Part shown: positions 1 to 10,169 of the stretch, piece by piece
Position numbering within the stretch: the first letter of the stretch is position 1
Layout of the letters: the number at the start of each line of letters is the position of its first letter
Assembly: GCA_032622095.1 (NCBI GenBank)
Contig: CP136062.1
Location: forward strand, 202,645,959-202,709,958
Reading direction: 5' to 3'
Length of the DNA: 64,000 bases
DNA from: Siphonodentalium dalli
Lineage: Eukaryota; Mollusca; Scaphopoda; Gadilida; Siphonodentaliidae
Notes under the pieces: model-generated
Seen by the model: the letters and a program-made list of their open reading frames with translations, nothing else
Told to the model about the DNA's origin: nothing
Database searches by the model: none
Made by a program: the position numbers and the translations under genes

Positions 1-343
1 CTTGGAGGCTAGTTGCAGGGCAACTGATAAATCTAAACTGTCAGCACACAACAGGTATGAATCGATTAAAAACCCAATTACAGACGTCACGAGAAGCAAA
101 ACAACTTTTAATTTTGACGATGATGATATGGCCAGCAATTGAATTGTTCAATATCCTATAACCTTGTATAAAATGTACTTCGCAAAAACAAAATGCAAAA
201 TCGATAATGGATATTTTATAAATGCTTTGTTATCTGAATATTTCCCCGGTCGGTCGAAATCAAAACAAATAAAATTTTGCAACACCAACTTATAGCATCA
301 CCAAGGCTGGAGTTGGTTTTATATCATATATCATGCAACTATA

Positions 344-430
344 CAGAATGAGGTCCCCAGAGGGGGGATTTAGTGACGCTATCCCGCTGGGATAGCGTCA
401 CTAAATTCACCCTCGGGGGACCTCATTCTG
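344..430. mobile_element. Fold-back element, 87 bp
   Basis: An inverted repeat starts CAGAATGAGGTCC and ends GGACCTCATTCTG, with inner arms around GCTATCCCGCTGGGATAGC. Nearly the whole element folds into one hairpin. A related copy lies 220 bp away at 652-741. It has no coding capacity and looks like a small MITE or fold-back element. Confidence 0.8.
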
Positions 431-651
431 CTTAAGCCTCATCTTCTCAGAAAAAGTTTTTTTAATTATCAAATTTCTATAGAAAATTCTTCACATAGAT
501 TATATTTCTTGTTTAGTTTAGTTTTTCTATATCCCCAAATTGGCAGACGACACATTGCATAATCGAGGTTCCCAATGGGTGCACATCACAATATTCACCA
601 TTTGTGAACTTCAATCTGAGTCTTATGTCTCCCATAGTAGATGAGGCCATG

Positions 652-741
652 CAGAATGAGGTCCAAGGGGGCTGATTTTGTGATGCTAGCCCGCTATGCG
701 GGATAGCGTCACTAAATTCAACCTCTGGGAACCTCATACTG
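652..741. mobile_element. Fold-back element, second copy, 90 bp
   Basis: It has the same termini as the element at 344-430 (CAGAATGAGGTCC at the left, CCTCATACTG at the right, with one change in the right end). The centre reads GCTAGCCCGCTATGCGGGATAGC. The two copies differ by scattered substitutions, so they are separate insertions or an old duplication. Confidence 0.75.
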
Positions 742-1195
742 CAAATGACAGGCACATTATAATCAGACTTGAACAGAATGACTGTTTAATCAGGAGCCAA
801 TTACCATCATTCAAAACATAATTCGTTCTTATCTACCCGAGATCCACGTTAAAGCATGTAAAGCCTATGCACCTAGTATGTGTTAAGACACAAACGAAGA
901 CTGTTATGTCGCCTCTAAGTGTGCTGCTATTTTGTCCATAAAATAATCAGCGTTTTTCATCACTTGCGATTTTAAAGAAAAAAGTCAAAACATTTCTGGA
1001 GTTGTTTTTCACAACATCAAAAGTTGTTTTTGACCGTTCGAATCCGCTAACCAACTTATTCAAGAAAGTTGTAACTCTATTTTTTTTAGCTGATAAACGA
1101 TACGACTTGCAATGTACTTTCGGTGCACTCGGGTATCTTTTTGTTTTAAGCATTGGAACTCAAGTTAAATACTCCTAGAAAGGAAAGTCATCATA

Positions 1196-2160
1196 TGTTT
1201 GTGACACTAATCGACAACTAACCCCACTCTTTTCTTAAATGGCGATGCTTTTGGAAGTTGTAATCGTGTAACCCAATTACATCAACAAAATGGTGCTTTA
1301 GTCAAACGGGAAGCCAACGAGTTTAAACTGTTTTATAGTTTTCTTATTGATCCGCCACAACGTGACGCATGTGACTTACGTGAACCGCATTTACTTCCAT
1401 AAACATGCCAGCTGTGTTTTTTTATATTTATTACACCGTTAATTGACAGTTTCAGGACAAACATGAATCTTTAACTATATTTTATGAGATCGCATCGTGG
1501 AGTGGGAATTATGTAAGCATTCAGAGTATTTGCTATGTATACTAAGTGTAGATAATTATAGAAGGGCCCAGTTCAACTCCAGAGAACATTCCTGACAGGC
1601 AATGGTGCCGTTGTTTAACTAAGGTGTGGCTGAGATAAAACAAATTCTTACCCTCACATAAATCTCAGTCTCTTTTGCTAGAATTTGAAAATACTTGATA
1701 CCACTGATTTGCATTTACCATATAAACTGGATATCTATTTGGAACTATTTGCAGTCTGGAAATGTAAAGGGAGATAATTCGGGGGTAAAAAAATAGGTCA
1801 CATGTTTTAAGAAGAAACACAATATTCTTAAAACTACATTAAACTGATATTGAAATGAATTCTTGAGAAAATCACAGAAAATAATACTGATATTATTATC
1901 TAGTACACCAACCGGTTGAAAACCATGACGTGTCGTTTTGGAATAAGTGCGCCATATTGCACAAGTGGTATCATGTCCAAAAGTCCAAAAAATAAACCAA
2001 CCCCTTCACCAGTTGGGTGTTCTAGCTTTTCAAATAATCCATTAGTTTTAATATGTAGTTTTGTTTATATAATTTTTAGTTTTTGATAGATTCACCATGG
2101 ATATACAATGGTGAAACCAGTCATTTCTGCCCCAGTTTAAGCTTTCCACTACATGTGTAT
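1196..2160. other. Non-coding stretch, 3' side of GRL1
   Basis: No open frame or repeat here can be supported. Because GRL1 reads on the minus strand and its exon ends at a donor at 2161-2166, this stretch should contain the start of its intron and perhaps its missing last exon. I searched for the reverse complement of a TY-five residues-QF motif, the usual GR signature in helix 7, and did not find one. Confidence 0.4.
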
Positions 2161-2166
2161 ACTCAC

Positions 2167-3120
2167 CCTGGTATTTACCGATGACGACGCTGATGTTATG
2201 AATATCATTTGTAAGAATAGGTAGACAGTCCAACAGAGTAATGCTCCCAATGTAGAACCAACAAGCCACGAAGTCGCCGACATGAACTGAAATCCAGTTA
2301 GCAACAACGAAATGACAGGAATAGCAGTGTTCACGAATATGAAAGTTCTGAAATTACGGTCCGCTATGGCACAAGATCTGCAAGCCATTTGAAAACGAAA
2401 ACGAAAGGAACGCAAATCATCCAAATATGTCCCGTGATCTTTACTCAAACTTCGAAAGTTGTGGATGAGAGAGACGAAACATACATCTAAAATTCTACAG
2501 CAAATGGTCATAAAAGTCATAGGCACGAATATTGCCACTTCCGCGTAGAATAACAACGCTAGAAGTATGGCGCTTGTGGGATACAATGCCCAGTTCCGTG
2601 GTTGCTGAATAGGATAGAAAAGGACTTTGTTCAAAGGTGAGGACCCGGTGAACACGCTGGTTGCTGTCAAAACGAAAGAAGATACCATAAGTGTCCATGT
2701 TAATACGGTCGCATAACGAACCCGCGTCCTTATTGTGATCCTCATTCTTTCAACTTCTTGTTGGCTGCTGATCGCCTTTGGTGCAAACTTTAAAATTCGC
2801 CCAATTGATTTATCTCGGCTCATCATAATGGCGATAGTTGAATTTGCTGCTGCGTGTAAAAACACGACCTGCAGAAGAAATCTTATCCCAGTATCCGGAG
2901 AAAGCTCCCAATCCGCATCAATAAAGTGGCTCGGGAGCAACCGCAATACATTAATCCACAGTGATGTCATTATGACATATGAATAAACCCTTGTTGCCTT
3001 ACTTGTGTGTCTTAGGCCTAAGACTACAAGGCTTCTTAGTATCGGAACCAGATTGCTCAGAAACGGTTGCTCAATGGACAACGTTTGGGAAATATCCGGA
3101 CCTGCCTCTCCCTGATTCAT
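2167..3120 (-). CDS. GRL1, gustatory-receptor-like chemoreceptor, main exon
   Basis: This is probably a seven-helix ligand-gated chemoreceptor of the 7tm_7 superfamily at the plasma membrane of a sensory cell; its ligand cannot be told. The exon is 318 codons with six hydrophobic segments near residues 47-67, 77-99, 138-158, 183-208, 258-282 and 288-309. Family landmarks are VLGLRH before helix 1, the stretch around LWINVLRLLP in helix 1, DWELSP before helix 2, and RFRFQMAC before helix 5. I start at the ATG at 3120 because the frame upstream opens only with GTG and paralogues start at the matching point. The exon ends in phase 0 at GTGAGT (2161-2166). This copy ends VNTR where subfamily A sisters end VNTS. 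Helix 7 is missing and must be spliced on. Confidence 0.8.
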
Positions 3121-3189
3121 TCTTCTTGTGGTCTGTTCGTGGGCTGTGCACGTGGATACGTTGTTGCAAATGTAGTACTTAGTGTACAC

Positions 3190-4174
3190 CCATTAGACAC
3201 TAGTATAACATCAACGTGTATAGGAACAAACTAACTAGTGTGACACCCGATTAAGTTTTAAGAATTTAATCAGCACTGATCTGTCGCCTCGACCAATCGA
3301 TATATTACGGCTAAATGATAGTCAGACACGAGATGTCCATTAGCGGGTGTTTGCCGGGAAGAAACTACTTAGGACTAAATTTTCAACAGTTGTAACATTC
3401 ATGCACGAAACGTAACAATGACAGTTGAAAAGTTCAGATAAAATAAAGTTTTTTCTAGAAAACTAACTTTCCAACTGATATTTATTGTCGCCTATATATA
3501 GTATTCGACCAAGAGTAGAATATTTTACTATTACATTTGGTCATATTTGGAAATAAAGTGGGCATTACTTTGAATGTTGGAAAATTTACAAACATAATTG
3601 GTGCCAATTTGGACATTGTCCAAACGATTGGACAATTTGAGACATCAGTTGGACAATTCCAATGCACATCAAGGAAATGAAGATTCCCAGAGTTTTGGAA
3701 ATGTTTGGTTTTAATGGTGATGCAATAGGAAATTAAATGTCGGGCACCCACAACAAACACCCTTTAGCCACACAATCGCGTTATGTATGCTTAATTTGAT
3801 GGCATTGGGTATACGCCTAAGTGTGGCACATCAATCATGTTAAGGCAAATTAGCGTTATGTTTCTTGAATTAAGTTAACGAATCCGAACGATTCGATAAA
3901 AATTACTATCTTTCAAAACGATACATATTTTATATATGGCAACTGAAGGAGGAATTGGCTGATAATGATGTGTTCACTGCTTCATATTGCGTAATAAGAT
4001 TAACATTTCATATCGAAATTGCCATGTTCCGACCGGAATGGCTGCGATTGTTGCTGCAAAACATCCGGGAGTTATGGGCTAGTGGTCAACCTGCATTTTT
4101 TTCTCGCAGCCATTTCTCAAATATTTCTAGATAATGCATTTGAATGTTCCCTGAAATTGGCGGCTCTGCCTTAG
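3190..4174. other. Intergenic, no feature seen
   Basis: This is the 5' flank of GRL1. It is AT-rich, with no supported gene. The 92-codon minus-strand frame near 3482-3760 has no recognisable domain and I treat it as chance. Confidence 0.4.
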
Positions 4175-4601
4175 ATCATTGGAACTGACAAATTGTGAGT
4201 ATTAATGATACATGTACGCTTTCTTAACAACTCCACATTACCACACAACCATCACTAACTTATATCCTGACATTATAGTAGTTGACCAAGATAGTTGGTG
4301 ACCAGTGACAGGGCAACTGTCTAAACGGTCAACACACACAAGATATGAATCGATTTCCAACCCAATTACAGACGCAATTGGAAGCAAAACTTTCTCATTT
4401 GGGTCATTGGGGAAGATGATCGTTTGTCGAGCTCTTGAATTGTTCAATATCCTGTCCGAGAATACAACGACAAAATCAATAAGGCCTCTTTGATAAACAT
4501 TGTATCAAGGATTGTTTCCCCTAAAAGGTGGATCGGTTGGTCGAAATAAAACAAAACATGGAAACAGTGGAACAGAATGGCTGTTGATAATTGAATCTCT
4601 T
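4175..4601. repeat. Dispersed repeat RA, copy 2 (left part)
   Basis: It matches 18137-18850 closely: both carry the block ATGTACGCTTTCTTAACAAC, GACAGGGCRACTGTCTAAAC and GAAACARTGGAACAGAATGG. In the 18-kb copy a SINE interrupts the block just after CTTTCTTAAC. This copy is the empty site for that SINE. It runs directly into the 23-bp minisatellite. Confidence 0.75.
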
Positions 4602-5453
4602 ATATGTACCAGAGATCGTGTTTTATATGTACCAGCGATCGTGTTTTATATGTACCAGAGATCGTGTTTTATATGTACCAGAGATCGTGTTTTATATGTA
4701 CCAGAGATCGTGTTTTATATGTACCAGAGATCGTGTTTTATATGAACCAGAGATCGTGTTTTATATTTACCAGAGATCGTGTTTTATATTTACCAGAGAT
4801 CGTGTTTTATATTTACCAGAGATCGTGTTTTATATGTACCAGAGATCGTGTTTTATATTTACCAGAGATCGTGTTTTATATTTACCAGAGATCGTGTTTT
4901 ATATGTACCAGAGATCGTGTTTTATATGTACCAGAGATCGTGTTTTATATGTACCAGAGATCGTGTTTTATATTTACCCGAGATCGTGTTTTATATTTAC
5001 CAGAGATCGTGTTTTATATTTACCAGAGATCGTGTTTTATATGTACCAGAGATCGTGTTTTATATTTACCAGAGATCGTGTTTTATATGTACCAGAGATC
5101 GTGTTTTATATGTACCAGAGATCGTGTTTTATATTTACCAGAGATCGTGTTTTATATGTACCAGAGATCGTGTTTTATATGTACCAGAGATCGTGTTTTA
5201 TATTTACCAGAGATCGTGTTTTATATTTACCAGAGATCGTGTTTTATATTTACCAGAGATCGTGTTTTATATGTACCAGAGATCGTGTTTTATATGTACC
5301 AGAGATCGTGTTTTATATGTACCAGAGATCGTGTTTTATATGTACCAGAGATCGTGTTTTATATGTACCAGAGATCGTGTTTTATATGTACCAGAGATCG
5401 TGTTTTATATGTACCAGAGATCGTGTTTTATATGTACCAGAGATCGTGTTTTA
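4602..5453. repeat. Minisatellite, 37 units of 23 bp
   Basis: About 37 head-to-tail units of 23 bp contain the core TACCAGAGATCGTG. The main variation is G or T before TACC. In order the units read six G, one A, then TTT G TT GGG TTT G T GG T GG TTT, then eight G, so T variants sit only in the interior. Because 23 is not a multiple of three and has no stop in any phase, all three plus-strand frames stay open and encode the same 23-residue repeat. The long open frames across this region (up to 356 codons) are therefore a by-product and not a gene. The RA copy at 18.8 kb has a single unit at the same point. Confidence 0.95.
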
Positions 5454-5500
5454 TCCTGCATATTATAATCTAATCATAAAGCAAACGTGTTACCCTAAGT

Positions 5501-5827
5501 TTAACCCTTTACCCAACAGAACGGCCCTGTGCCAATGCATTCTCTTATATATGCGAGTCGACCATATGTCGCCTCGCATATATAAGAGAATGCATTGGCT
5601 TAACACATTAAAAATTATAAAATTGTTAAAGAATGTAAGAAAAAATGGTAAAAAGTGTTAAAAAAAGATTTTTGTTAGGCCAATGCATTCTCTTATATAT
5701 GCGAGTCGACCTATGGTCGACTCGCATATATAAGGGAATGCATTGGCACAGGGCATAACTGTAACTATCACAATGTGGTCAAGGAGCCGGTTCCAATGAT
5801 ATCCATATTTGTATGGTTCTATTGAGA
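5501..5827. mobile_element. TTAA MITE family M1, copy A (right end lost)
   Basis: It begins TTAA-CCCTTTACCCAACA like five other copies in the window. It carries the two internal hairpins built on GCCAATGCATTCTCTTATAT. Similarity to the family stops at 5827, so the right terminus is missing. It is non-coding. TTAA target duplication and CCC termini fit a piggyBac-type element mobilised in trans. Confidence 0.85.
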
Positions 5828-6345
5828 AAGACAATCCGATTGTTTTTTTTAGTGTTTTGGCAATGAGTTGGGCTTCAAAACCACTTTGAATGAGATAAAT
5901 AATGTAATTCTAACTGGTAAACTGACTGCAGGCAGCTATCGTGTTGTATTTTGTTGCAAAATGGCAGCCATGTTTTTTTGGCCGAATGACCTCAAAATGA
6001 CTCATTCCTATTTACATGTCCATGTTAACATCCATGATAAATAGTATGCACAGAAATTCATATACAGCTGTTTACAGTCAATTCCCCCCCCCCCGCAAAT
6101 CTCTGTTTTAGTGTTAAAATGGGGGTGGGTGTCAAAAAATGGTCGGAAAAAACTGCCGAAAACGGAAAAAAAATTGGCGGTGGGGGTGGGTGGGTACAAA
6201 AAAATGATCGAAAGGGAAAAAATGCCATACGTGCCTGAAATATTTTTCCGACCCCCCCCCCCCCCCCTGCATCATATACCTATTTAATATTATAGATCGA
6301 TTATGTGCGTATTTGCGCGAGGATATGTTGTTATATCCTTTTGAT
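5828..6345. other. Intergenic with long C and G tracts
   Basis: There are homopolymeric C runs near 6085-6097 and 6250-6268, and a G-rich stretch near 6178-6194 (GGTGGGGGTGGGTGGG) that could form a G-quadruplex on the plus strand. A second, shorter G-rich run is near 6120-6130. No gene is visible. Run lengths here may be unreliable in assembly. Confidence 0.6.
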
Positions 6346-7396
6346 GAAAAATTAAAAGTTTTGTTTTTCAATACCAAAAATCATAAGAATGAACTAAAAC
6401 GCAAAAGAGGACAATTCTATGCGGAACTTCATAATAATTTAGATGAATTAGAAACAGAAACCCCAAACAGTATTGACGCATAATAGATGGCTTCCGCAAT
6501 AACTCAGAAACAGCTGTTGATTTTTTTTCAGACATTGTAGATTCGTTGTCAATACGGACATACCCATCACTCCAAGAAAATTCTAGCGGCATTATGTGAA
6601 CTCAAAACAATAAAAAGCTATGGGACCAGATCAAATTACAAATGAAGTGTGCTGTGCCTTTAATGATTGATCAGTTTGTCCATATGTTTAATGTCATTTT
6701 TAAATCAGGGTATTACCCACCGTATAATGGGGTGTCAATTCTCAGTTTGATAAACAAAAAAGGAGCTAAGGACGATCCTAATGCTAATCGGGCAATAGCC
6801 CTTAGTTCATCGGTAGGCAAATTGTTCAATAAAGTCTTTATCCATAGATTGGCTACATTTCTGGATATTAATAATAACGTAATCAGTGAAAATAAATTCG
6901 GTTCTAGTGCTGGCAAATGCACAATTGACATTAATATTCTTCCTGCGTATATCCAAAAATATATCACTTCTAACAAAACAATCATATGCAACGTTTGTAG
7001 ATTTTCTGAAAGCATATGATACAGTTGATCGACAAATAAAGAAAATGGAGTTAATTGGAATTACCCGCAGGACAATGCAGATAGTAAAATCACTATTTGA
7101 TTCAAGTATTTATATTACTAATACAAGGGATTTGGCCGATTGCACTTTTCAACAATTGGAGTCCGTCAAAGTTATGTATTGTCCCTTCTATTATTCGAGA
7201 TATTTATTGATGACATTGATGGTATTGTTGTTGTAAAACGTGACCCACTGTCTATCGGCTCTAGCAAACTATTATCACTTATTATTTGCGGACGATTTAG
7301 TTCTGTTGTCCGAAATGTCATCATGTCGCATTCCACGAATCTCGACGAAAAACTTCTTTTCCCAGTGTCCTGAATGTATCTTCTGCTTTGTTCATA
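6346..7396 (+). pseudogene. LINE reverse transcriptase relic (family L2)
   Basis: It is translatable only in pieces across three frames. The linker before the RT is visible near 6380-6480. The fingers region near 6650-6900 has VGKLFNKVFIHRLATFLD. The palm motif appears as FVDFLKAYDTVDRQ near 6995-7030. The catalytic motif appears as LFADDLVLLSEMS near 7274-7315. Several frameshifts and stops separate these blocks, so the copy is dead. The endonuclease half is missing. The same family recurs at 62725-64000, where the shared linker block is recognisable at DNA level (AAGAATGAACTAAAACGCAA). I cannot assign the clade with confidence. Confidence 0.8.
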
Positions 7397-7780
7397 ATTA
7401 TACCCCCGCAACGAAGTTAGGGGGTATAATGGAATCAGCTTGTCCGTCCGTGAACACAAATTTGAACGGAGTTTTTATCAGTCGTTTTTTTTAATAAATT
7501 TTCGTGAAACTTGGCACAGACATCAACCACCATGGGAACCTGTGCACCTGCGATTATGTCTGTCCGACTTTTTTGTGGAGTTATTGCCCTTTTTCGACTT
7601 AAGAACATTTTCACAACATGCATAATTTTGTCCCAGCTTTTATTCCTACATTTTTCGGTCAATAGGTTTACGACTATGGTTGTGCACCTGCAATGGGAAC
7701 TGTTATTTTATTATTGTAACTAAATGTTTACTGACATGTGAAAAATATTAGTATTTTAAAAACACGGGGGTATCCTTAGT
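7397..7780. repeat. Dispersed repeat with TACCCCCG ends
   Basis: It starts TATACCCCCGCAACGAAG followed by GGGGGTATAATGG, and ends near ACGGGGGTATCC, so short termini TACCCCCG face each other. The start matches a repeat I recall as very common in bivalve genomes; this rests on memory and should be searched. The open frames inside on both strands are not conserved coding sequence. It lies directly after the LINE relic. Confidence 0.6.
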
Positions 7781-8095
7781 CCCATTGAGACAGTCACACC
7801 TCTAGTTGTGTGTTACTTTTCGACTCAAGACAAATAGTATGATATCTATGTATGATCAAACGCATGTATGTCCTATATAGATGATCTCGAACGAGTTATA
7901 TTTGATTACAAGATTTTATGAAACGAGTTTGATCAGTTTGATTCACAACGAGTCGTAGACTTTCGATTACGACAACATCTACTGTCCGACATTTCTACTC
8001 CCCTGGACGATTTTTCGTTCTCGCATTATCTAAAATAAAATGGTGACACACAGGCAGATTAGCATATGTACGACCCAAAGCTTTGGTTCGGTATT
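7781..8095. other. Probable intron start or 3' flank of GRL2
   Basis: Non-coding sequence lies just beyond the GRL2 splice donor (8096-8101). No motif for a last exon with helix 7 was found here. Confidence 0.35.
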
Positions 8096-8101
8096 ACTCA
8101 C

Positions 8102-9037
8102 AGACGTATTCACAGATGCGGCAGTTGTCATCAACAGAATCAACTGAAAAGTGTAGTAGGCTATCCACCATGCAAAATTGCATGTCATGAAAGCATCGAG
8201 AGACACCCATGGTTGCAAGAGCTGATACCCTATGAGCAGAATGCAGACGATATACGTGAAAATACTTTCAAAGATGAACATATTAAACGTTTTCTCGGCC
8301 CAAACAGCCGATTTGCAAGCCATTTGGAATCGACATCGAAATTCTTGAATATAACCGTTTTCAAACTTCTGCGTTAGGAATTCCGACTTCAGTTGGACAA
8401 AACAAGTCCTTATCATCTCACAGCATATCAGCAACCATAAGTCTGGTAACAGTATAGCCGATTGAGCAAATAAAGTTACTAGTATAATGGGTATCCTGAC
8501 AAGGTATCCAGAGATGCCATGCGGGAGTTGTTGGTGATACCAGAATACATCCATTTCTTCTTGCGCATAGAATGTGGAAATGGCGGCCGTACCGAATAGA
8601 ACCAGAAGTATCGCGCAAACTCCAAATGTAGATGCTAAAACGCGTTTCGTAAGTTTGGTGTTTAGTTCGTCAAAAGTAGCTCTATTCCTAGATGTCTTAG
8701 TGGCACATTGTATAACACTCTCAATTCTATTTCCATTGGTCATCAGTTTAACAGACAAAGTTGAATTGACAGCAGCGTGAAAAACATGAATTTGAATAAG
8801 CAGCATAAAGCATGTTTCCGGGGTCAGCTCCCAATCAGTTTCGAGGAAATGGACCGGTAAAAGCCGAAGCGCGTTTATCCATAGCAAGAAGACTATCGCG
8901 TGAGAATAGATCCTGGTGTTGTTCCCAGTGTACCGCAGGCCGAATACTTCGATGACCCTCTGAAGTGGAAACAGGCTTCTCTGTAAAGAATCCGCTGTAT
9001 GAGAAGTTTCCCAGAGTTCCGGTTTACTGTGCTCCAT
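8102..9037 (-). CDS. GRL2, gustatory-receptor-like chemoreceptor, main exon
   Basis: This is a subfamily A paralogue, probably a membrane chemoreceptor of the 7tm_7 type. The exon has 312 codons from the ATG at 9037. An in-frame ATG at 9049 would add four residues, but GRL3 begins at the position matching 9037 (MEH then an acidic LW pair), so I prefer it. It keeps the family landmarks VFGLRYTG, LLWINALRLLPVHF, DWELTPETCFMLL, CRFQMACKSAVWAEKTF and the end ASVNTS. Six membrane helices are predicted, the last close to the exon end. The phase-0 donor GTGAGT is at 8096-8101. No lesion is seen. The closest relative by eye is GRL3. Confidence 0.82.
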
Positions 9038-9246
9038 TTTGTGTTGCATGTATGTTCAAGAAATGTTATGGACTGCTGCTATCATAGTACAGAAACGGTT
9101 ATGCATAACCAAATCAACATGACAATCAGCACAATCATATTCACGCTGGTACACACGTCTGTATGCATGTATGTAGAGCCAACTTTGGCCTCAAATAGTT
9201 TCTATATAAATACACACATACCCGGGCAATATGACGCAAATGATGA

Positions 9247-9278
9247 ATGATGTCTATTTAACGATTCTGGAGACCTCC
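9247..9278 (-). promoter_or_regulatory. Block conserved upstream of GRL2 and GRL3
   Basis: About 27 of 32 positions match 15855-15886 upstream of GRL3, including TGGAGACCTCC. It lies 210 bp from the GRL2 start codon but only 116 bp from the GRL3 start. It could be a shared promoter element, 5' UTR, or merely the edge of the original gene duplication. Similarity ends just beyond it, where repeat RC begins on this side. Confidence 0.4.
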
Positions 9279-9281
9279 TGT

Positions 9282-9835
9282 TGTGGCAGGCTTATATATA
9301 GACTTTGGACGGTGGCTAATTATGAGACGCGGGGGACACCGGGTACACTATAGTCCGAGCGATAGACATGACGATAGTGGATGATAAATACTGTGTAAAG
9401 TACTTAATCGTGATGGCCTTGGCATTATATGTGCTATAAAACAACACATTTCAAAAGCAAAGGATCCTAATGGCGAAGATTATTAGATAACAGCGTGCCG
9501 GATATATTCACGGAACCCAATTGTCCCAATTTATATGTCAATCAAGTGGGACCACAGTGGCTCAGTTGGAAAGGTGCTTGACGCATTAGGACAACATAAG
9601 TAATGAAACACCCCCGTGTGATTTGGACACACGCACATATAATGACTGGACAGTCATTTAAAAGGTTAAATTTCCGTGGCAGTTTGAACATTATTCCGGT
9701 TTCGGGGATAAAAATAAATCGATATCAGATTAACAAGTCAAAGGCGTTTATAGGAACTTCAATGGCCACAAAAAAATTATTAAACTTATCATATAATTTA
9801 TATTAGTTGGGTCGGAATTTGTTCAGTATGGAGAA
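9282..9835. repeat. Dispersed repeat RC, copy 1, with tRNA-like module
   Basis: It matches 22752-23345 along its length, starting GTGGCAGGCTTATATATAG and ending near TCGGRATTTGTTCAGTATGG. Inside, near 9557-9590, the run GTGGCTCAGTTGG followed by GCGCATTAGG-like sequence resembles the D-arm and A box of a tRNA. A similar module is at 46950. It may be a SINE-derived composite. No protein is encoded. Confidence 0.7.
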
Positions 9836-10169
9836 TTCTTCTTAGTCAATTTCTGGTGTGGTAACATAAAGAGCTTTTATCTTACCACGGTATGTGTGAA
9901 TTATTTGTATTACAGCATCCCTTATTCCAAATAACGTATACATAACTTGTAAATGATCCCTATCCACTTAACACTGTCACAAAACACACTATCCGAATGT
10001 AAATACAATAATCTTCACTGTGACCATTTGAGAAAATGATCAAAACATGATGAGAATATGGTATTTCCTTTTCCGACAGAAATGTAGGTATTGCGTTTTC
10101 GAATGCGAAAATATAAAACCATTTTATTTGGAATAATTGTTTGGGCACAAGTGAACTTGTCGTCCAATG

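Larger units (their letters stand above)
1..1195. repeat. Dispersed repeat RA, copy 1 (interrupted)
   Basis: This stretch matches two other places in the window: 4175-5500 and 18137-19150. Bases 1-300 share the block around TATGAATCGATT and CCCAATTACAGACG with both. Bases 915-1190 share a block starting TTGTCCATAAAATAAT with 18942 onward. This copy has no unit of the 23-bp minisatellite found in the other two, and it is broken by two fold-back elements. No intact protein is visible; the 68-codon open frame at 947-1153 is not conserved in the 18.9 kb copy. Its class is unknown to me. Confidence 0.7.

Noticed and set aside
947-1153. Minus frame of 68 codons in repeat RA, with a similar frame at 18850-19092
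   Set aside because: The two share DNA similarity as repeats, but the reading frames are not conserved between copies.
4591-5661. Long plus-strand open frame of 356 codons, and two overlapping long frames
   Set aside because: They are products of the 23-bp minisatellite being open in all three frames, and they run on into a MITE. No conserved start, domain or codon pattern.
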